Part shown: one piece after another, positions 1 through 11,261 of the stretch
Layout: each line of letters opens with the position of its first letter
Numbering within the stretch: position 1 is the stretch's first letter
Origin: Platanthera guangdongensis
Lineage: Eukaryota; Streptophyta; Magnoliopsida; Asparagales; Orchidaceae
Direction of reading: 5' to 3'
DNA: 64,000 nucleotides
NCBI GenBank assembly: GCA_039583875.1
Contig: CM077155.1
Span: 9,102,043 to 9,166,042 of the forward strand
Notes under the pieces: model-generated
Database searches by the model: none
What the model was told of the DNA's origin: nothing
The model's input: the letters and a program-made list of their open reading frames with translations, nothing else
Program-made: the position numbers and the translations under genes

Positions 1-1098
1 GAAGAAGAGGTCCCCAGGATCTTGGGAGAGGTACACTCGGGCGAGTGCGGCAGCCACTCGGGAGGAAGGACATTGGAGGCAAGGGTCATAAGGCATGGGT
101 ATTTCTGGCATACCATGAGGAAGGATGCAGTAGAGTTCGCAAAAAGGTGTCAAAAGTGCCAGCTGTACGACCCCCTCCAACTCTTGCCTGTTCAAAGACT
201 TAGAATCATAACATCGTCATGGCCTTTCGCCATCTGGGGGATGGACTTGGTCGTGCCTTTCCCTCCGGCTAGTGGGCAGAGGAAGTTCCTCCTGGTCATG
301 GTCGATTACTTCTCAAAGTGGTTGGAGGTTAAGGCATTGGCCAAAGTCACCTCACAAGTCATAAGGAACTTCGTCTGGGGGGAGATCATATAGAGACAAG
401 GGCTGCCTCAAGCGATAGTGACAGATAACGGTCCCCAGTTTGCTAGTGAAGAGTTCATTAGCTTCTGCGCCCAGCTGGTGATAGATCTCAGATTTGCCTC
501 TGTCCACCACCCCCGGAGCAACGACCAGGTAGAAGCGGCAAACAAAATTATTGTAAACCTACTCAAGAAGAAAGTAGAAAACTTAAAGGGAAATTGGGTG
601 GAGCAGCTTCCCTCGGTCCTGTGGGGCTTACAAACGACCCCGAACACGGCCACCGGTGAGACCCCCTTCAAGCTTTTTCACGGGTGTGAGGTGGTTCTAC
701 CAGTGGAGTTTGAGGTTCGGTCCCCACGGGTATCAGCCGCAGGCAAAGGAGACGAGACGTGGAGGTTGGAGAATGAGGAGGGGTTACGCCTCTCGCTAGG
801 CATGGTGGAGGAGCTGCGGGATGTGGCAGCCATCATGCAAGAAGAGATCAAGCGACGAATGGCCAAGTATTTCGATAAGCATGTCAGGGTCAAGCAGTTT
901 ACCGAAGGAGATCTGGTGCTGAGAAAGGTTGACGCGGCAGGAAGGTCGGCTCCCGTGGGCAAGCTCAACCCGAACTGGGAAGGACCTTACATAGTGAAGG
1001 AGGTCCTTGGAATAGGAGGTTACTACCTCCAGGATGTGGAGGGGAGGACCTTAAGCCACACCTGGAGCGGCGATGACCTAAAACGCTTCTACCCGTGA
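1..1098 (+). pseudogene. Ty3/gypsy (Tat-like) integrase, 3' end of polyprotein, one in-frame stop
   Basis: The reading frame is open from base 1, so the polyprotein begins left of the window, and it ends at the TGA at 1096-1098. It shows the HHCC zinc module of a retroviral-type integrase: the histidine pair falls in the first 20 codons, followed by a CQKCQ cysteine pair. The catalytic core follows, with D in WGMDLV, D in TDNGPQF and E in DQVEAANK. A basic C-terminal part ends in a W-E-G-P-Y chromatin-side motif typical of gypsy integrases. Integrase would insert the cDNA into the host chromosome. One TAG at 391-393 lies between the first and second catalytic residues; downstream codons stay in the same frame, so this is a single nonsense change. 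The WEGPY tail, the 3' tandem array and the antisense genes downstream fit the Tat lineage. Family assignment is inference; integrase identity is secure. Confidence 0.9.
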
Positions 1099-1215
1099 GA
1101 TGGGGAAGATGTAATTATGTATTCAAAATCAAGCTTGTTATAATACATCAATTGACTTATTTTTCTCTTGCCTATTGCGAAATTTCTATAATAGGATGTA
1201 ATTATGTGTTTTGTA
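1099..1215 (+). other. short untranslated spacer after gypsy pol
   Basis: AT-rich stretch between the pol stop codon and the first unit of the 113-bp array. No gene or site is recognised in it. Confidence 0.5.
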
Positions 1216-3005
1216 ACACCTCGAGCTCGGCTTGGCCCCAGGTAGACCCGCTGTGCAGGCTCTCATCTAGCTGGCAGGTCCGAAGGATCGCTTGTGGGGG
1301 ATATGTTTGGTTTGAGGAAACTTCATCAGCACCCCGAGCTCGGCTCGGCCCAAGGAAGACCCTCTGCGCGGGCTCTCATCTAGCTGGCAGGTCCGAAGGC
1401 TCGCCTGTGGGGGATAGGTTTGGTTTGAGGAAACTTCATCGGCACCCCGAGCTCGGCTTGGCCCCAGGTAGACCCGCTGCGCAGGCTCTCATCTAGCTAG
1501 CAGGTCCGAAGGCTCGCCTGCGGGGGATAGGTTTGGTTTGAGGAAACTTCATCGACACCCCGAGCTCGGCTCGGCTCCAGGTAGACCCTTTGCGCAGGCT
1601 CTCATCTAACTGGCAGGTCCGAAGGCTCGCCTGTGGGGAATAGGTTTGGTTTGAGGAAACTTCATCGGCACCCCGAGCTCGGCTCGGCCCCAGGTAGACC
1701 CGCTGCACAGGCTCTCATCTAGCTGGCAGGTCCGAAGGCTCGCTTGTGGCGGATAGGTTTGGTTTGAGGAAACTTCATCGACACCCCGAGCTCAGCTCGG
1801 CCCCAGGTAGACCCGCTGCGCAGGCTCTCATCTAGCTGGTAGGTCTGAAGGCTCACCTGTGGGGGATAGGCTTGGTTTGAGGAAACATCATCGACGCCCC
1901 GAGCTCGGCTCGGCCCCAGGTAGACCCGCTGCGCAAGGATCTCATCTAGCTGGCAGGTCTGAAGGCTCGCCTATGGGGGATAGGTTTGGTTTGAGGAAAC
2001 TTCATCGGCACCCCGAGCTTGGCTCGGCCCCAGGTAGACCCATTGCGCAGTCTCTCAGCTAGCTGGAAGGACCGAAGGCTCTCCTATGGGGGATAGGTTT
2101 GGTTTGAGGAAACTTCATCGACACCCCGAGCTCGGCTCGGCCCCAGGTAGACCCGCTGCGTAGGCTCTCATCTAGCTGGTAGGTCCGAAGGCTCGCCTGT
2201 GGGGGATAGGTTTGTTTTGAGGAAACTTCATCAGCACCCCGATCTCGGCTCGGCCCCAGGTAGAACCGCTACGCAGGCTCTCATCTAGCTGGCAGGTCCG
2301 AAGGCTCTCCTGTAGGGGATAGGTTTGGTTTGAGGAAACTTCATCGGCACCCCGAGCTCGGCTCGGCCCCAGGTAGACCCACTGCGCAGGCTCTCATCTA
2401 GCTGGCAGGTCCGAAGACGCGCCTGTGAGGGATAGGTTTGGTTTGAGGAAACTTCATCGGCACCCCGAGCTCGGCTCGGCCCCAGATAGACTCGATGCGC
2501 AGGCTCGCATCTAGCTGGCAGGTCCGAATGATCGCCTGTGGGGGATAGGTTTGGTTTGAGGAAACTACATCGACACCCCGAGCTCGGCTCGACCCCAGTA
2601 GACCCGCTGCGCAGGCTCTCATCTAGCTGGCAGGTCTGAAGGCTCGCCTGTGGGGGATAGGTTTGGTTTGAGGAAACTTCATCGGCACCCCGAGCTCGGC
2701 TTAGCCCCATGTAGACCCACTGCGCAGGCTCTCATCAAGCTGGCAGGTTCGAAGGCTCGCCTGTGGGGGATAGGTTTGGTTTCAGGAATCTTCATCGGCA
2801 CCCCGAGCTCGGCTCGGCCCCAGGTAGACCCGCTGTGCAGGCTCTCATCTAGCTGGCAGGTCCGAAGGCTCGCCTGTGGGGGATAGGTCTTGTTTGTGGA
2901 AACTTCATCGACACCCCGAGCTAGGCTCAGCCCCAGGTAGACCCGCTGCGCAGGCTCTCATTTAGCTGGCAGGTCCGAAGGCTCGCCTGTGGGGGAAAGG
3001 TCTGG
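1216..3005. repeat. 113-bp tandem array, 16 units, in 3' untranslated region of gypsy element G
   Basis: The word GAGCTCGG (or a one-base variant) recurs at 1223, 1336, 1449, 1562, 1675, 1788, 1901, 2015, 2128, 2241, 2354, 2467, 2580, 2692, 2805 and 2918. The period is therefore 113 bp, with one 114 and one 112 step. Units differ by scattered substitutions. A diverged half unit follows near 3071. Open frames run through the array on both strands because the unit carries few stops, but they have no protein-like features. Satellite-like arrays in the 3' untranslated region are a known feature of Tat/Ogre-type gypsy elements and can seed new satellites; that link is inference here. Confidence 0.95.
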
Positions 3006-3736
3006 TTCTTGAAGGTTGGGTCCAAAGTTCTTGGGAACAGGTCTAAACCTGGGAAATTCTACACCACTTAGAGCTCGGCCCGGTCCCCGGTGGACTTGTT
3101 TCTCGGGCTCACCAATCCAGCAAGGCGGTAAACTTACTCGATGACGGAATGGTTGGGAAAGGCTTCTTAAAACAACATCCCAGCTTAAACTTAGAAGAAA
3201 ATAAATAAACTAAGGCAAAATTTGTAGTAGTGCGAGTGGGGGCACTCGCAGCTGGCAGTTCTAAGAATGGTCTCGCTTGGCGAGCGGGCACTCGCGCGAG
3301 GCGAAAGGCTCGCTCTAATAGACGACAGATCGCATCACCAAGAGTCACTCGCATCGGGAGTACCCTAAGGAGAGTCGAGAAGGTTGCGTCGTTTGAATCT
3401 CACCCGCGACCAGGGCCAACTCTCTGGCAAGGCCGTGAGACAAGAAGTAGCATCATCTCGCATCCGTAAGCACATCAGAGGAACGTCTCGTAATAAGCAA
3501 AGTAAAACAAAATAAAGAATAAGGGCAAGGCTGCAAGATGGATGGGTAGCACCGTCTCGCAGGCCGAGGAAAACCAGAAATTCATTTTGCATAATAAAGA
3601 GCAAAACAACAAACATGTACTTTTGATCGTCATTACGTATCACAAAAAGTCTCAAAAAAGATGTCTTAATTTTACAAGCAGCAGCAGAAGAAAGGAGAGA
3701 GGGATTCTGGATCGTGGAGGTGGCGTGTCATTCCTC
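3006..3736. other. non-coding part of gypsy G between tandem array and antisense gene 1
   Basis: Contains a partial array-like remnant near 3060-3110 and scattered CTCGC/GCGAG words. It would hold the 3' untranslated region of the antisense gene that ends at 3737. No other coding sequence is supported. Confidence 0.4.
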
Positions 3737-5723
3737 CTAGCCGGATGAAGAATCCTCGCTCTCCTCGCCAAAGAGCTGGTGGACCAGGTCGCGAACAGTC
3801 ACCGTTTCGGAATCATCCTTCACAACCCCTAGGTCCTTCATCATCTTCAGGATTAGCTCCGCGGCCCTGATGCCAGCATCTCGGCACTGCTCCTCGACCT
3901 CGTGAAACGAATAGTGCGGTGGAGGTGTCCGAACGGGCTCGCAGCGAGACGATGACGCCACGTCAGCCTGGAGGCGAGTATTCTGGCCTTTTAAGTCCTT
4001 GACCTCCTCCTCCAGGGCCTCTGCTCGCGAGCGCAGCCGTTCCGCCGTCTCGGCATCCTGTGAGACGTCATGTTTTTAGTTGGCAGCTCCTAAAGAAAAA
4101 GAATAAGGGTAAGGATAGCACTTTACCACTCCGTCTTGGGCTTTGGAGAGGAGGCTCTCGGCAGCAAACAACCTCTTAGCGAGATCTTCTGACTGCTCCG
4201 GCTCAGCCGCTAGGCTCATCTCGCTCTCTGACCATTTTTTATTGATATATATCAGACGGCGCGCGGCGCGGTGCGAGAAATCCAAAGCCCGCATCTGGAT
4301 ATGGGAGGACTTCATAATGAGGTCTCGCGTAGACTCGCTCTCAGGGGAGACTGCGTCGAGACCACCGTAGAGGTCGTATCCCACGGCAAAGGCATGGCTG
4401 GTGGGATCCTCCTGCTCCTTCCAAGGGCGAAGGAGGGTGGAAATGGAGACTCAGTTGGCGTCCCGCCCCTACAACAGAACAGGGTCCCCAGCTGCATCGG
4501 AAACCGTGGGGCCCAAGTTATAGTTCATGTGGGAAGAGGGAGCGGGGCGGCTGAAGGAAGTGCCTTCGCGAGAGGAAGTAGCAGCTGGTTCATTGATGGC
4601 AGTGGCTGATTGATTGGAGGCGGCCGTAGGTTGATTTGGGGGTGTCGTCTCATGAGTAGGCGAGACGGCCTGTTGACGAGGCGAGCGGGGCGACAGAGAC
4701 CCATCCAAAGAGATGGAGCTCAGAGACCTCACTGTCTCCTTCTCCTTTGGGGTCACCTTATTCTTCCCCTTGGAGACCACCACATCCTTCTTCATTCTCT
4801 TTGGAGGGCTGGAGAGATAGGGGGCCATGTCGCCTGAAGGCCTTTTGAGAGGGGCAGGAGTCAAGGACTCTCTTGCCACCTCAGCCGCCGCGTAGGCGAG
4901 ATCAAGTCCCTTGGAGAGGTGTATGTTACTTTTGTATGGGGGATGGTTTGGCACTACTCGCTTCCCTGAAATAAACAAAGGCGGTGAGAAGGCGAGACGG
5001 AGAAATAATCAAACACGGCGAGACAGAAAAGAGAGAGTACCTTCACCAGGGAGTACTAGAGACAACGAGTCGAGGCCTCGCCGCAGGTAGTTGACCTCGA
5101 AGTTCTTGCCGACGAAATATTCATACAGCAGCTTATCTGGGCCGCTAACCTGAGGGGTGGCATAGAAGATTTCTGGGGGAGACACCGGCGCGAGCGGGAT
5201 GCCCCCGAAGAAACCACGGTCGCCGCAGATGAAGATGAACCGCGTGAGCCAGTGGTGATTTTTGTTGTGCGTCTCGTACACCTTGAGCCCTTGGCCGGTG
5301 AAGTACGAGATGCCATCAGCGTTGGCGTGGTAGATAAAGAGCTTGCGGAAGACCGTCAAGCTGAACTCGATGTGCTCCCGGCGCATATAGCAGGCAAAGG
5401 CGATCAACACCGAAATAGCATTCGGGTTGAGCTGCGCCGGGACGACGCCGAAGTATTTGAAAACTTGTTTTACCTCAAGCCATAGAGGCAACCTCAACCC
5501 CGCCTCAAAGTGCGATACTGGCGAAAGCGAGCTCTCCCTGGTAGTAGGTGTTGATGGACTCGCCAACTTTGGGAGGCCGCGAGTCGATCCCCTCCGCCAG
5601 TTACTCGCGGACGAACCCGCGGTAGTCTTCTTCAGGAAGCCTGCCGAGCGGGAAGTCGTGGTCAGTGAACCGCTTCCCGCAGCGGCTGCGCCCCTCACCT
5701 TCCTTAACTCTCTTCTTTCCCAT
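3737..5723 (-). pseudogene. antisense gene 1 of gypsy element G (PF04195-like 'gypsy-type transposon' protein), three exons, broken
   Basis: A gene on the strand opposite to pol. I place the start at the ATG at 5721-5723, whose first codons are lysine/arginine rich. Exon 1 runs 5723-5041. Exon 2, 4965-4127, is Ser/Pro/Thr-rich and then helical. Exon 3, 4057-3737, is a charged probable coiled coil with an acidic Ser tail. Two short introns have GT-AG ends and join the frames exactly: 5040-4966 (75 bp, phase 1) and 4126-4058 (69 bp, phase 0). The segment at about 5510-5060 carries the HFEAGLRLPL...LNPNA signature of the plant family annotated as putative gypsy-type transposon (PF04195, from memory). 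Damage: TAA at 5601-5603, a frameshift near 5510, and two in-frame stops in exon 2 near 4466-4471 and 4449-4455. Antisense extra ORFs downstream of pol are known in Tat/Grande-type elements; their function is not known. Confidence 0.75.
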
Positions 5724-5913
5724 CCTTGGCGAGACGAAGTTGGCGAGACGGCTTTAGGCGAGAAGGTGAGAGAATGAAGTAACAAGAAAGAAGACCGACG
5801 AAAGGGTCGGGATAGAAACGCGAGAAGAATCGGCGAGACGGCTAAAGCAAAGAAGCAAGAACTTAGACAGAAAGAGTAATGGACACAGATATCCATCTTA
5901 TCCAGGACCGGGA

Positions 5914-5922
5914 TATTTATAG
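5914..5922 (-). promoter_or_regulatory. TATA box of antisense gene 1
   Basis: Read on the - strand, CTATAAATA lies about 190 bp upstream of the chosen ATG (5723), in a GC-rich setting. That is plausible spacing for a leader of about 160 nt. Its presence suggests the antisense gene was transcribed from its own promoter rather than from an LTR. Confidence 0.5.
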
Positions 5923-6407
5923 CAAATATAGTGAAATGGTTAATGCGTGGGAAAAGGTATAGATGGAGAGGGAGGGTCGGCTGGTGTTTTACACTCTCTC
6001 TCCTAAAAACCTCTGAAAGTGAGGGTTAGGTCTACAATACTTTAGAGTGGGGGTGAATAGAGTATATTTAAAATTTGTTAGGTCCCTATAAAGGTGTTGT
6101 TACAGCTTTTGCTGTAAACTGAAAAGGTGCAGTAATTAGGAAACTGGAAAATGGAAAATAGTAAACCTAATCACAGCCAAACAACAAGAACAAAAAGAAA
6201 AAGATAGGCAACCAGACGACACAAGAAATTTATATTGGTTCCCAAAATCTGGGTAGTCCACTTTTCTACCACCCTGGTAGGAATCCACTCAGGTTGTTGA
6301 TCAGGTGCCTAACACCAATGGGTTTTGATCAGGTCCCCAAAAACCAACTCAAGTATTTTGATTAGGAGACTTGCAACCAGGAATCACTTTTGAAGGGAGA
6401 TGACAAC

Positions 6408-6415
6408 CCTTTATA
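6408..6415 (-). promoter_or_regulatory. LTR TATA box, copia A 3' LTR
   Basis: TATAAAGG on the - strand, downstream of the palindrome array; the same box is at 20684-20691 in the other LTR. Confidence 0.6.
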
Positions 6416-7019
6416 CAGGAGGGGGTGAGAGAGTGATTTTGTCTTCTCTTTCTCAATAAACTGAGAAGACTTAAGTGGATTGATGTTTAGCAAAAGCTCC
6501 CCTTGAAATATTGAATGGTTCAGAAAGATTTGGAAGCTTTACTGTAGGGTGATAGGTCTTCAATCAGAGTTCTTGACAGGCAGTGATGGAGAATCTTCTT
6601 GACTGATTTGTTATTTTGTTGTCCTTGGAAGTCCTGGAGGTATGATCACTGCATGTCACTGTAAGCTTGAGTATGATTTTCTTGTGTGAAGTTTTTCTGC
6701 TACTGTATGAATTCTTGCAGTCAGCCTATGTGCGTCTCTATTTTTCTGACTGAGTATATTCTTGCAGGCTACCAATTATCGATCTTGTATTCTTCTATAT
6801 CTTTTCAAAAATTTGAATCATCGGTAATTAATGCTGACGCCTTGAGAATAATCGGCATTGAATCATTTCCTCAACTGTCTCGTTGAAAATCGACAAGTAA
6901 TATTCCTGAAGAAGACCGTAATCAATGTTCCTTCTAACGGATAAATTTAGAGAATGTAGAGCATTAATTACTCAGGAATTTCCGCATTAGAATGGGGATA
7001 GAAGGCCGGAAATGGATAA

Positions 7020-7720
7020 GTCTGGAGTCATCGAACGAATAACAGAATTCGTCGAGCTGAGTTACAAGTTCGTCGATCTGAGATTTTGTATTCGTCGACC
7101 AGATAGCTTCTGTTCGTCGAGCTGAGTTTCAAGATCGTCGAGCTGAAAACTTGACTACTGTCTATTGCCAATTCTCTGTCTGAAGTTCGTCGAGCTGACA
7201 ATTACATTCGTCGACTGGAGTTCAGTAACAATTCTGGACTTAGTCAAGCATTTTGTGTTGACTGATATTCAGTGAGTCGACATGAATCTTCTGGTGTCGA
7301 CACAGGTGGGTGTCGACTGATTAATCTTGGTGTTGACACAAGTTTTCTGGTGTCGACATAGTTGGTGTCGACACATGCCCTAAGTGTCGACACAAATCTT
7401 CTGGTTCCAGAATTCGTCGAGTAGAGTACTGAGTTCGTCAACCTGAGAAGTTGACTTCGTCGACCTGAGATCTTCTAACAAAAGGTTTTTGTGAACTCGA
7501 GGTCCAAGTTCGTCGAGCTCAGAATCTTGTTCGTCGACCAAAGTCTGAAGTTGGACTTAGAATAATCTGGAGTTATCCTGACTTTAGTTTGTTGAAGTAT
7601 CCCAGTTTTCATCGACCAGAGAATGAATATCGTCGAGCTCAGCTCAGAGAAATATCTCAAGATCGTCGAGCTGAGAACGTCTTTTGTCGACCTGAGTTCG
7701 ATAAACGTCGAACTCATTTT
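7020..7720. repeat. palindrome array in U3 of copia A 3' LTR
   Basis: Dense set of short words with TCGTCGA, GTCGACC or GTGTCGACAC cores, spaced 20-60 bp apart. The array is shared with 21297-21990 in the other LTR and its motif recurs inside the element at 10985-11260 and 14650-14890. Confidence 0.85.
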
Positions 7721-7902
7721 ACTTGGTCTTGAAATCTTCTAAGTCTTGAGTCCCTGATAGTCTTGTTGATAGCTGGTCCATCTGATGTTGACTCTAAAGA
7801 CTTGTCCTAGACTCTAGGACATAACTAAGACCCTGGCTATACATGTTGGGTCACATCATCCTAAGTTAGTGAACCTAGCCCAAATCAACTAGGGATCCAA
7901 CA

Positions 7903-7917
7903 ATCTCCCCCTATTTG
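7903..7917 (-). promoter_or_regulatory. polypurine tract of copia A
   Basis: CAAATAGGGGGAGAT on the - strand, directly before the 3' LTR. The identical 15-mer serves elements C and E. It primes plus-strand DNA synthesis. Confidence 0.9.
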
Positions 7918-8092
7918 GGTGAGCTCACTAATAGACTCAAAACAAAAACATAAAGATAAACAAAGCAAGAAAAAAGTATATCTGGCTGAGATTTATTAAC
8001 ACATGCAGCAGATATATATATGTACATGAGCTTTGTTTAATCAGATAACGCAGTTTTAAAGTAAATGTAGAAAAGTTAAAACTATGTAAAGG

Positions 8093-8926
8093 TTACTTCT
8101 TCTTCTTCTTATCTATGGACTTATCTTCTTTAGTCTTTTCACCTGGCTTTGTAAAGATAATTTCTCTATTTTGATCCAAAGCATGTGCCTGTGTCATTGT
8201 CATGTTAGCTGCCCCAATAATCTTCAGAGATGTAGTTCTGGGGACAACTGCTTCAGGATGTAGCTTCATGTAATCATCAACATTAAACAATTTATTTGCT
8301 TTATCAAATCTTTTGAGTTCTTCCTTTCTGTATTTGGACATAGTTGAATATCCTGACATATCTTTGCCTTTAGCTTTTGCTTTATTAATCAAAGAAAGAC
8401 CAATAATTTCCTAGAATCTAGCCATTCTAGCTGTGTTTGGTGTTTCAGGATCCTCAAAAGGAACAGGAGGTGAATATGGTCTTTCAGGACTATTAGCCTC
8501 CTGGTCTGCAGAGATACTTTGATGTTGCTGCTGATGTTGTTGATGTTGCTGTTGTCTTTCAGAAGTGTAGTGCCTTTGCTGACTATTTCCAGAAGGTCTT
8601 CCTTGGTGTCTCTGATAGGTTTGAATAGGGGCAGACCTCTGAGAGTTAGAGCCAGTGGCACCAGTTGCTGGAGGAGGTGGAGGAGGTGGATCTCTTCTGT
8701 ACTGATGAACTGGTGGAGGAGAATATTTTCCACTTCTTTTCTTCTCCTTTTGCTGATTTTTAGACAACCACATCCATGCTGGCATTCCTTTGTAAGGAGT
8801 AATATTTTGGAGGATATAGTATGGAGTGTCATTCTTTGGGCTTGGCTTAGCAGCAGCAGGAGGAGGGGCTTTCCTTTTCTTTGACAAAAGTTTATTCTTT
8901 TTCTTAGCAGCTTCTTCATCTGAATC

Positions 8927-8959
<33 letters not shown>

Positions 8960-10877
8960 TGAATCCTGAGGATTACATATAAAGCATCTATATCTCTCAA
9001 GATGTCCTCAGATACAATAAGTTTTTCAGTTGGAACCTGAACTGAGCTTTCAGCTGCTTTTGTTTCTTCTACAATGTCAGCCAAGATCAACTCATCTAGA
9101 TCTGGCATAGGGGAGTCATCCATTACAAAAGTTGATGCAAAGATAGATACTGGAGCGGGTGGAATGACTGCCAAGGTTGGTGCAGATGCTGGAATTACAA
9201 ATCTATCACATAGTTGCTTAGCAACTGCTGGACTGACATGAGAGGTATAAGGAATAATAGCTAAATGTGGCTTAGTAAATTCTTCTGGAATATAATGCAT
9301 ATGTACAGTGTCAAAGAGTTTCAATAAATATTCTAAGTGAACTGTGGGATTTAGGATAAAATCACCAACAGTTTTGAATCCTTCAGAATCTGACTCATCA
9401 AAATCCATATCAGTATCAATGAAATCAATTAAATCTTTACTTATACAATCTGTATATTCTGCTGTAAAGATTTGAGTATCTGCTGGTGCTGGAGCTGAAG
9501 ACTCTGAAGCTGTAGCTGCTGCTTCATCATCAGGCATCTCCCCCTGCATAGTTTTAGTGGGAACGGAGGCCAGGCCCCTGACTGAGGAAGGGGCAGCGAT
9601 GAGAGCAGATATTTGGGCAGATAAAGATGTAATGATGGTAGCAAGAGGTGTAATGGCCTCTGCTATAAGTGATTTAAGAAGGGGAGTGATGATGGTGATG
9701 ATAGATGAGATGGTAGAGGGGTCCAATGAGAAAGTGGTAGATGGTGTTGCAGTTGGTGTGGAAGAGGTGGCAACTATTTAAGGAATAGAGGGTGGAACAT
9801 CAGGTATGCGAAGGTTTGATGTTGATGGGGATGGAAGGGTGGCATCAAGCATCATGGTGTCTGATGGTAGGATGTAAGATGGTATGGAAGATAGATGTGG
9901 GGGAAGTGGAGACTGTGGTGGTGTAGAAATGTATGTGTCATGAGGGGATTCAGGAGGTGTGGGTGGTTGATTTTCCTGAAGGGAGGAAGAGGGAATGTCA
10001 GTGATGGTGATTGGTAAAGATGGAGTGACTGGGGATTTTGTTGTTGTTGGAAGGGGGGATGGAAGAGAAGATGTGGAAGGAATGTTCCCTTCAGCAGGGT
10101 GTGGAGTGGCTTTGACAGCCCTTGTGCCTTCAGAAGCTTTGATGGAAGAGGTGGAAGCCTTAGAGGGCTTAGTGATGGTCCTCTCCCATCTGCCAAATAA
10201 GGCACATGTCAGCCTTTTACTGCATTTATGAACATGGTCTGGGAGACCAGGGATTCAACAGCCTTTTCCTGTAGGAAGATTCCTAGAATTCTTCCAAAAC
10301 AGACTTCCTTATTAGTGTTCTTATTCTTTATCAAATCAAACATAAGTTGTGCCCAGTTTATTTACTTCTTGTTGATGATTGCACACATAACTAGAAACTG
10401 GTGTCTGGTGATATAATCGTGTGCAGTGTGTTTTCCAAGTAGCACTTTCTCAACCAAGTCTGCTAAAAATTTATAAGGAGCAGACAAGTGTTTCTTCAAT
10501 AGTTTATTGGGATTGTCTCCAGCATAATCCATGAGGCTCAACATCATATCAGACTCCTCTGTTTCAATTTCGAGGTCCTTTTCTCCATTTCTCAACCCAG
10601 AAATCTCAGTTAAGATTGCGGGGGTTAAAGAGACTGAGTTACCCGCGATAGTGCCTGTCATGGTGTTCTCTTCTATGGACGACAGTGTGTATACCCATTC
10701 CCTGATTTCCATGCTGTGCAGTTTGATCCTTCTCGTCATCTGGGTTTTTAGTTCCTGTTCTTCAAGAAGTTCCAGGATATACAGAAAGATTGGATCGGAG
10801 TGCTGAAACGAATCGAAATCCATGTCAAATCCTGTATCAAACTTCATTCCTGTGAGATTGCTTGCCAGAGTCGCCAT
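8093..10877 (-). pseudogene. 3' extra ORF (env-position ORF) of copia A, broken
   Basis: Lies between RNase H and the 3' LTR, where SIRE-type copia elements carry an extra, sometimes env-like, gene. Function is unknown and I see no convincing envelope hallmark. I choose the ATG at 10875-10877, opening MATLAS, instead of a GTG further upstream. The N-terminal part (to about 10205) is a soluble-looking helical domain. Then comes a Ser/Pro/Thr-rich linker, an Ile/Leu-rich segment at about 9726-9580, an acidic region with an Asp run encoded by an ATC-type repeat (about 8927-8961), Pro/Gln-rich tracts (about 8850-8500) and a lysine-rich tail ending at 8093. Breaks: TAA at 10362-10364, frameshift near 10200, TAA near 9778, frameshift at the Asp run, TAG at 8411-8413. 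Nine bases upstream of the ATG the - strand reads a pyrimidine run plus TTGCAG, a good 3' splice-site candidate. Confidence 0.7.
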
Positions 10878-10984
10878 TGAAATCACCTGCAAGAAAGACA
10901 CAGAAACGGCGATCAAGTGCAAGGGAACAGAAAGCACTGGATGGAGGTCGAAGAAAACCTAGATATATGGTTTTCCAGAATATG

Positions 10985-11260
10985 AATCGACAAACTCTGT
11001 TCCACAAAAATAAAATTAATTCTTCGAACTGAGGTCGACGAAATAGCTTAGAGTTAAATAATTCGTCGAGCTCATCAAAAGAATTGAAGACGGTTCGTCG
11101 AACTTAGGTCGACGAATATCTTCTAAAGCAAAGTTCGTCGATCGCTGGTCGACGAAACTTGTTTCACTCACAGAGAGTTCATCGATCTCCGTTCGACGAG
11201 TATCTCTCAAACTTTCCCTGGTTCGACGAACTCAGAAAAATTCATCGAATGCAGACAGAA
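10985..11260. repeat. internal palindrome array of copia A ahead of the extra ORF
   Basis: About five units of the form TTCGTCGA-nnnnn-TCGACGAA between the end of RNase H (11262) and the extra ORF start (10877). The motif class is that of the LTR, here mostly as closed hairpins. A weak TATA-like CCATATATCT (- strand, 10961-10970) lies between the array and the ATG. Confidence 0.8.
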
Positions 11261-11261
11261 C

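Larger units (their letters stand above)
6014..7902 (-). repeat. 3' LTR of copia A
   Basis: 1889 bp, near-identical to 16679-22179 once element B is removed. A TATA box on the - strand (TATAAAGG, 6408-6415) separates R/U5 from a U3 that holds many short palindromic words between about 7020 and 7720: TTCGTCGA, GTCGAC and GTGTCGACAC. Its inner end at 7902 abuts the polypurine tract. Confidence 0.93.

Noticed and set aside
1095..2890. Open frames of 60-140 codons on both strands through the 113-bp array
   Set aside because: They come from the repeat unit having few stops; the same peptide phrase repeats every 113 bp with no domain.
5724..5896. ATG at 5896 with a hydrophobic, signal-peptide-like N-terminus for antisense gene 1
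   Set aside because: It lies 20 bp from the TATA box, too close for a leader, and is in a different frame from the coherent N-terminal coding starting at 5723.
8927..8961. Run of ten Met codons on the - strand
   Set aside because: It is the wrong frame of an ATC/GAT trinucleotide run that encodes Asp in the acidic part of the extra ORF.
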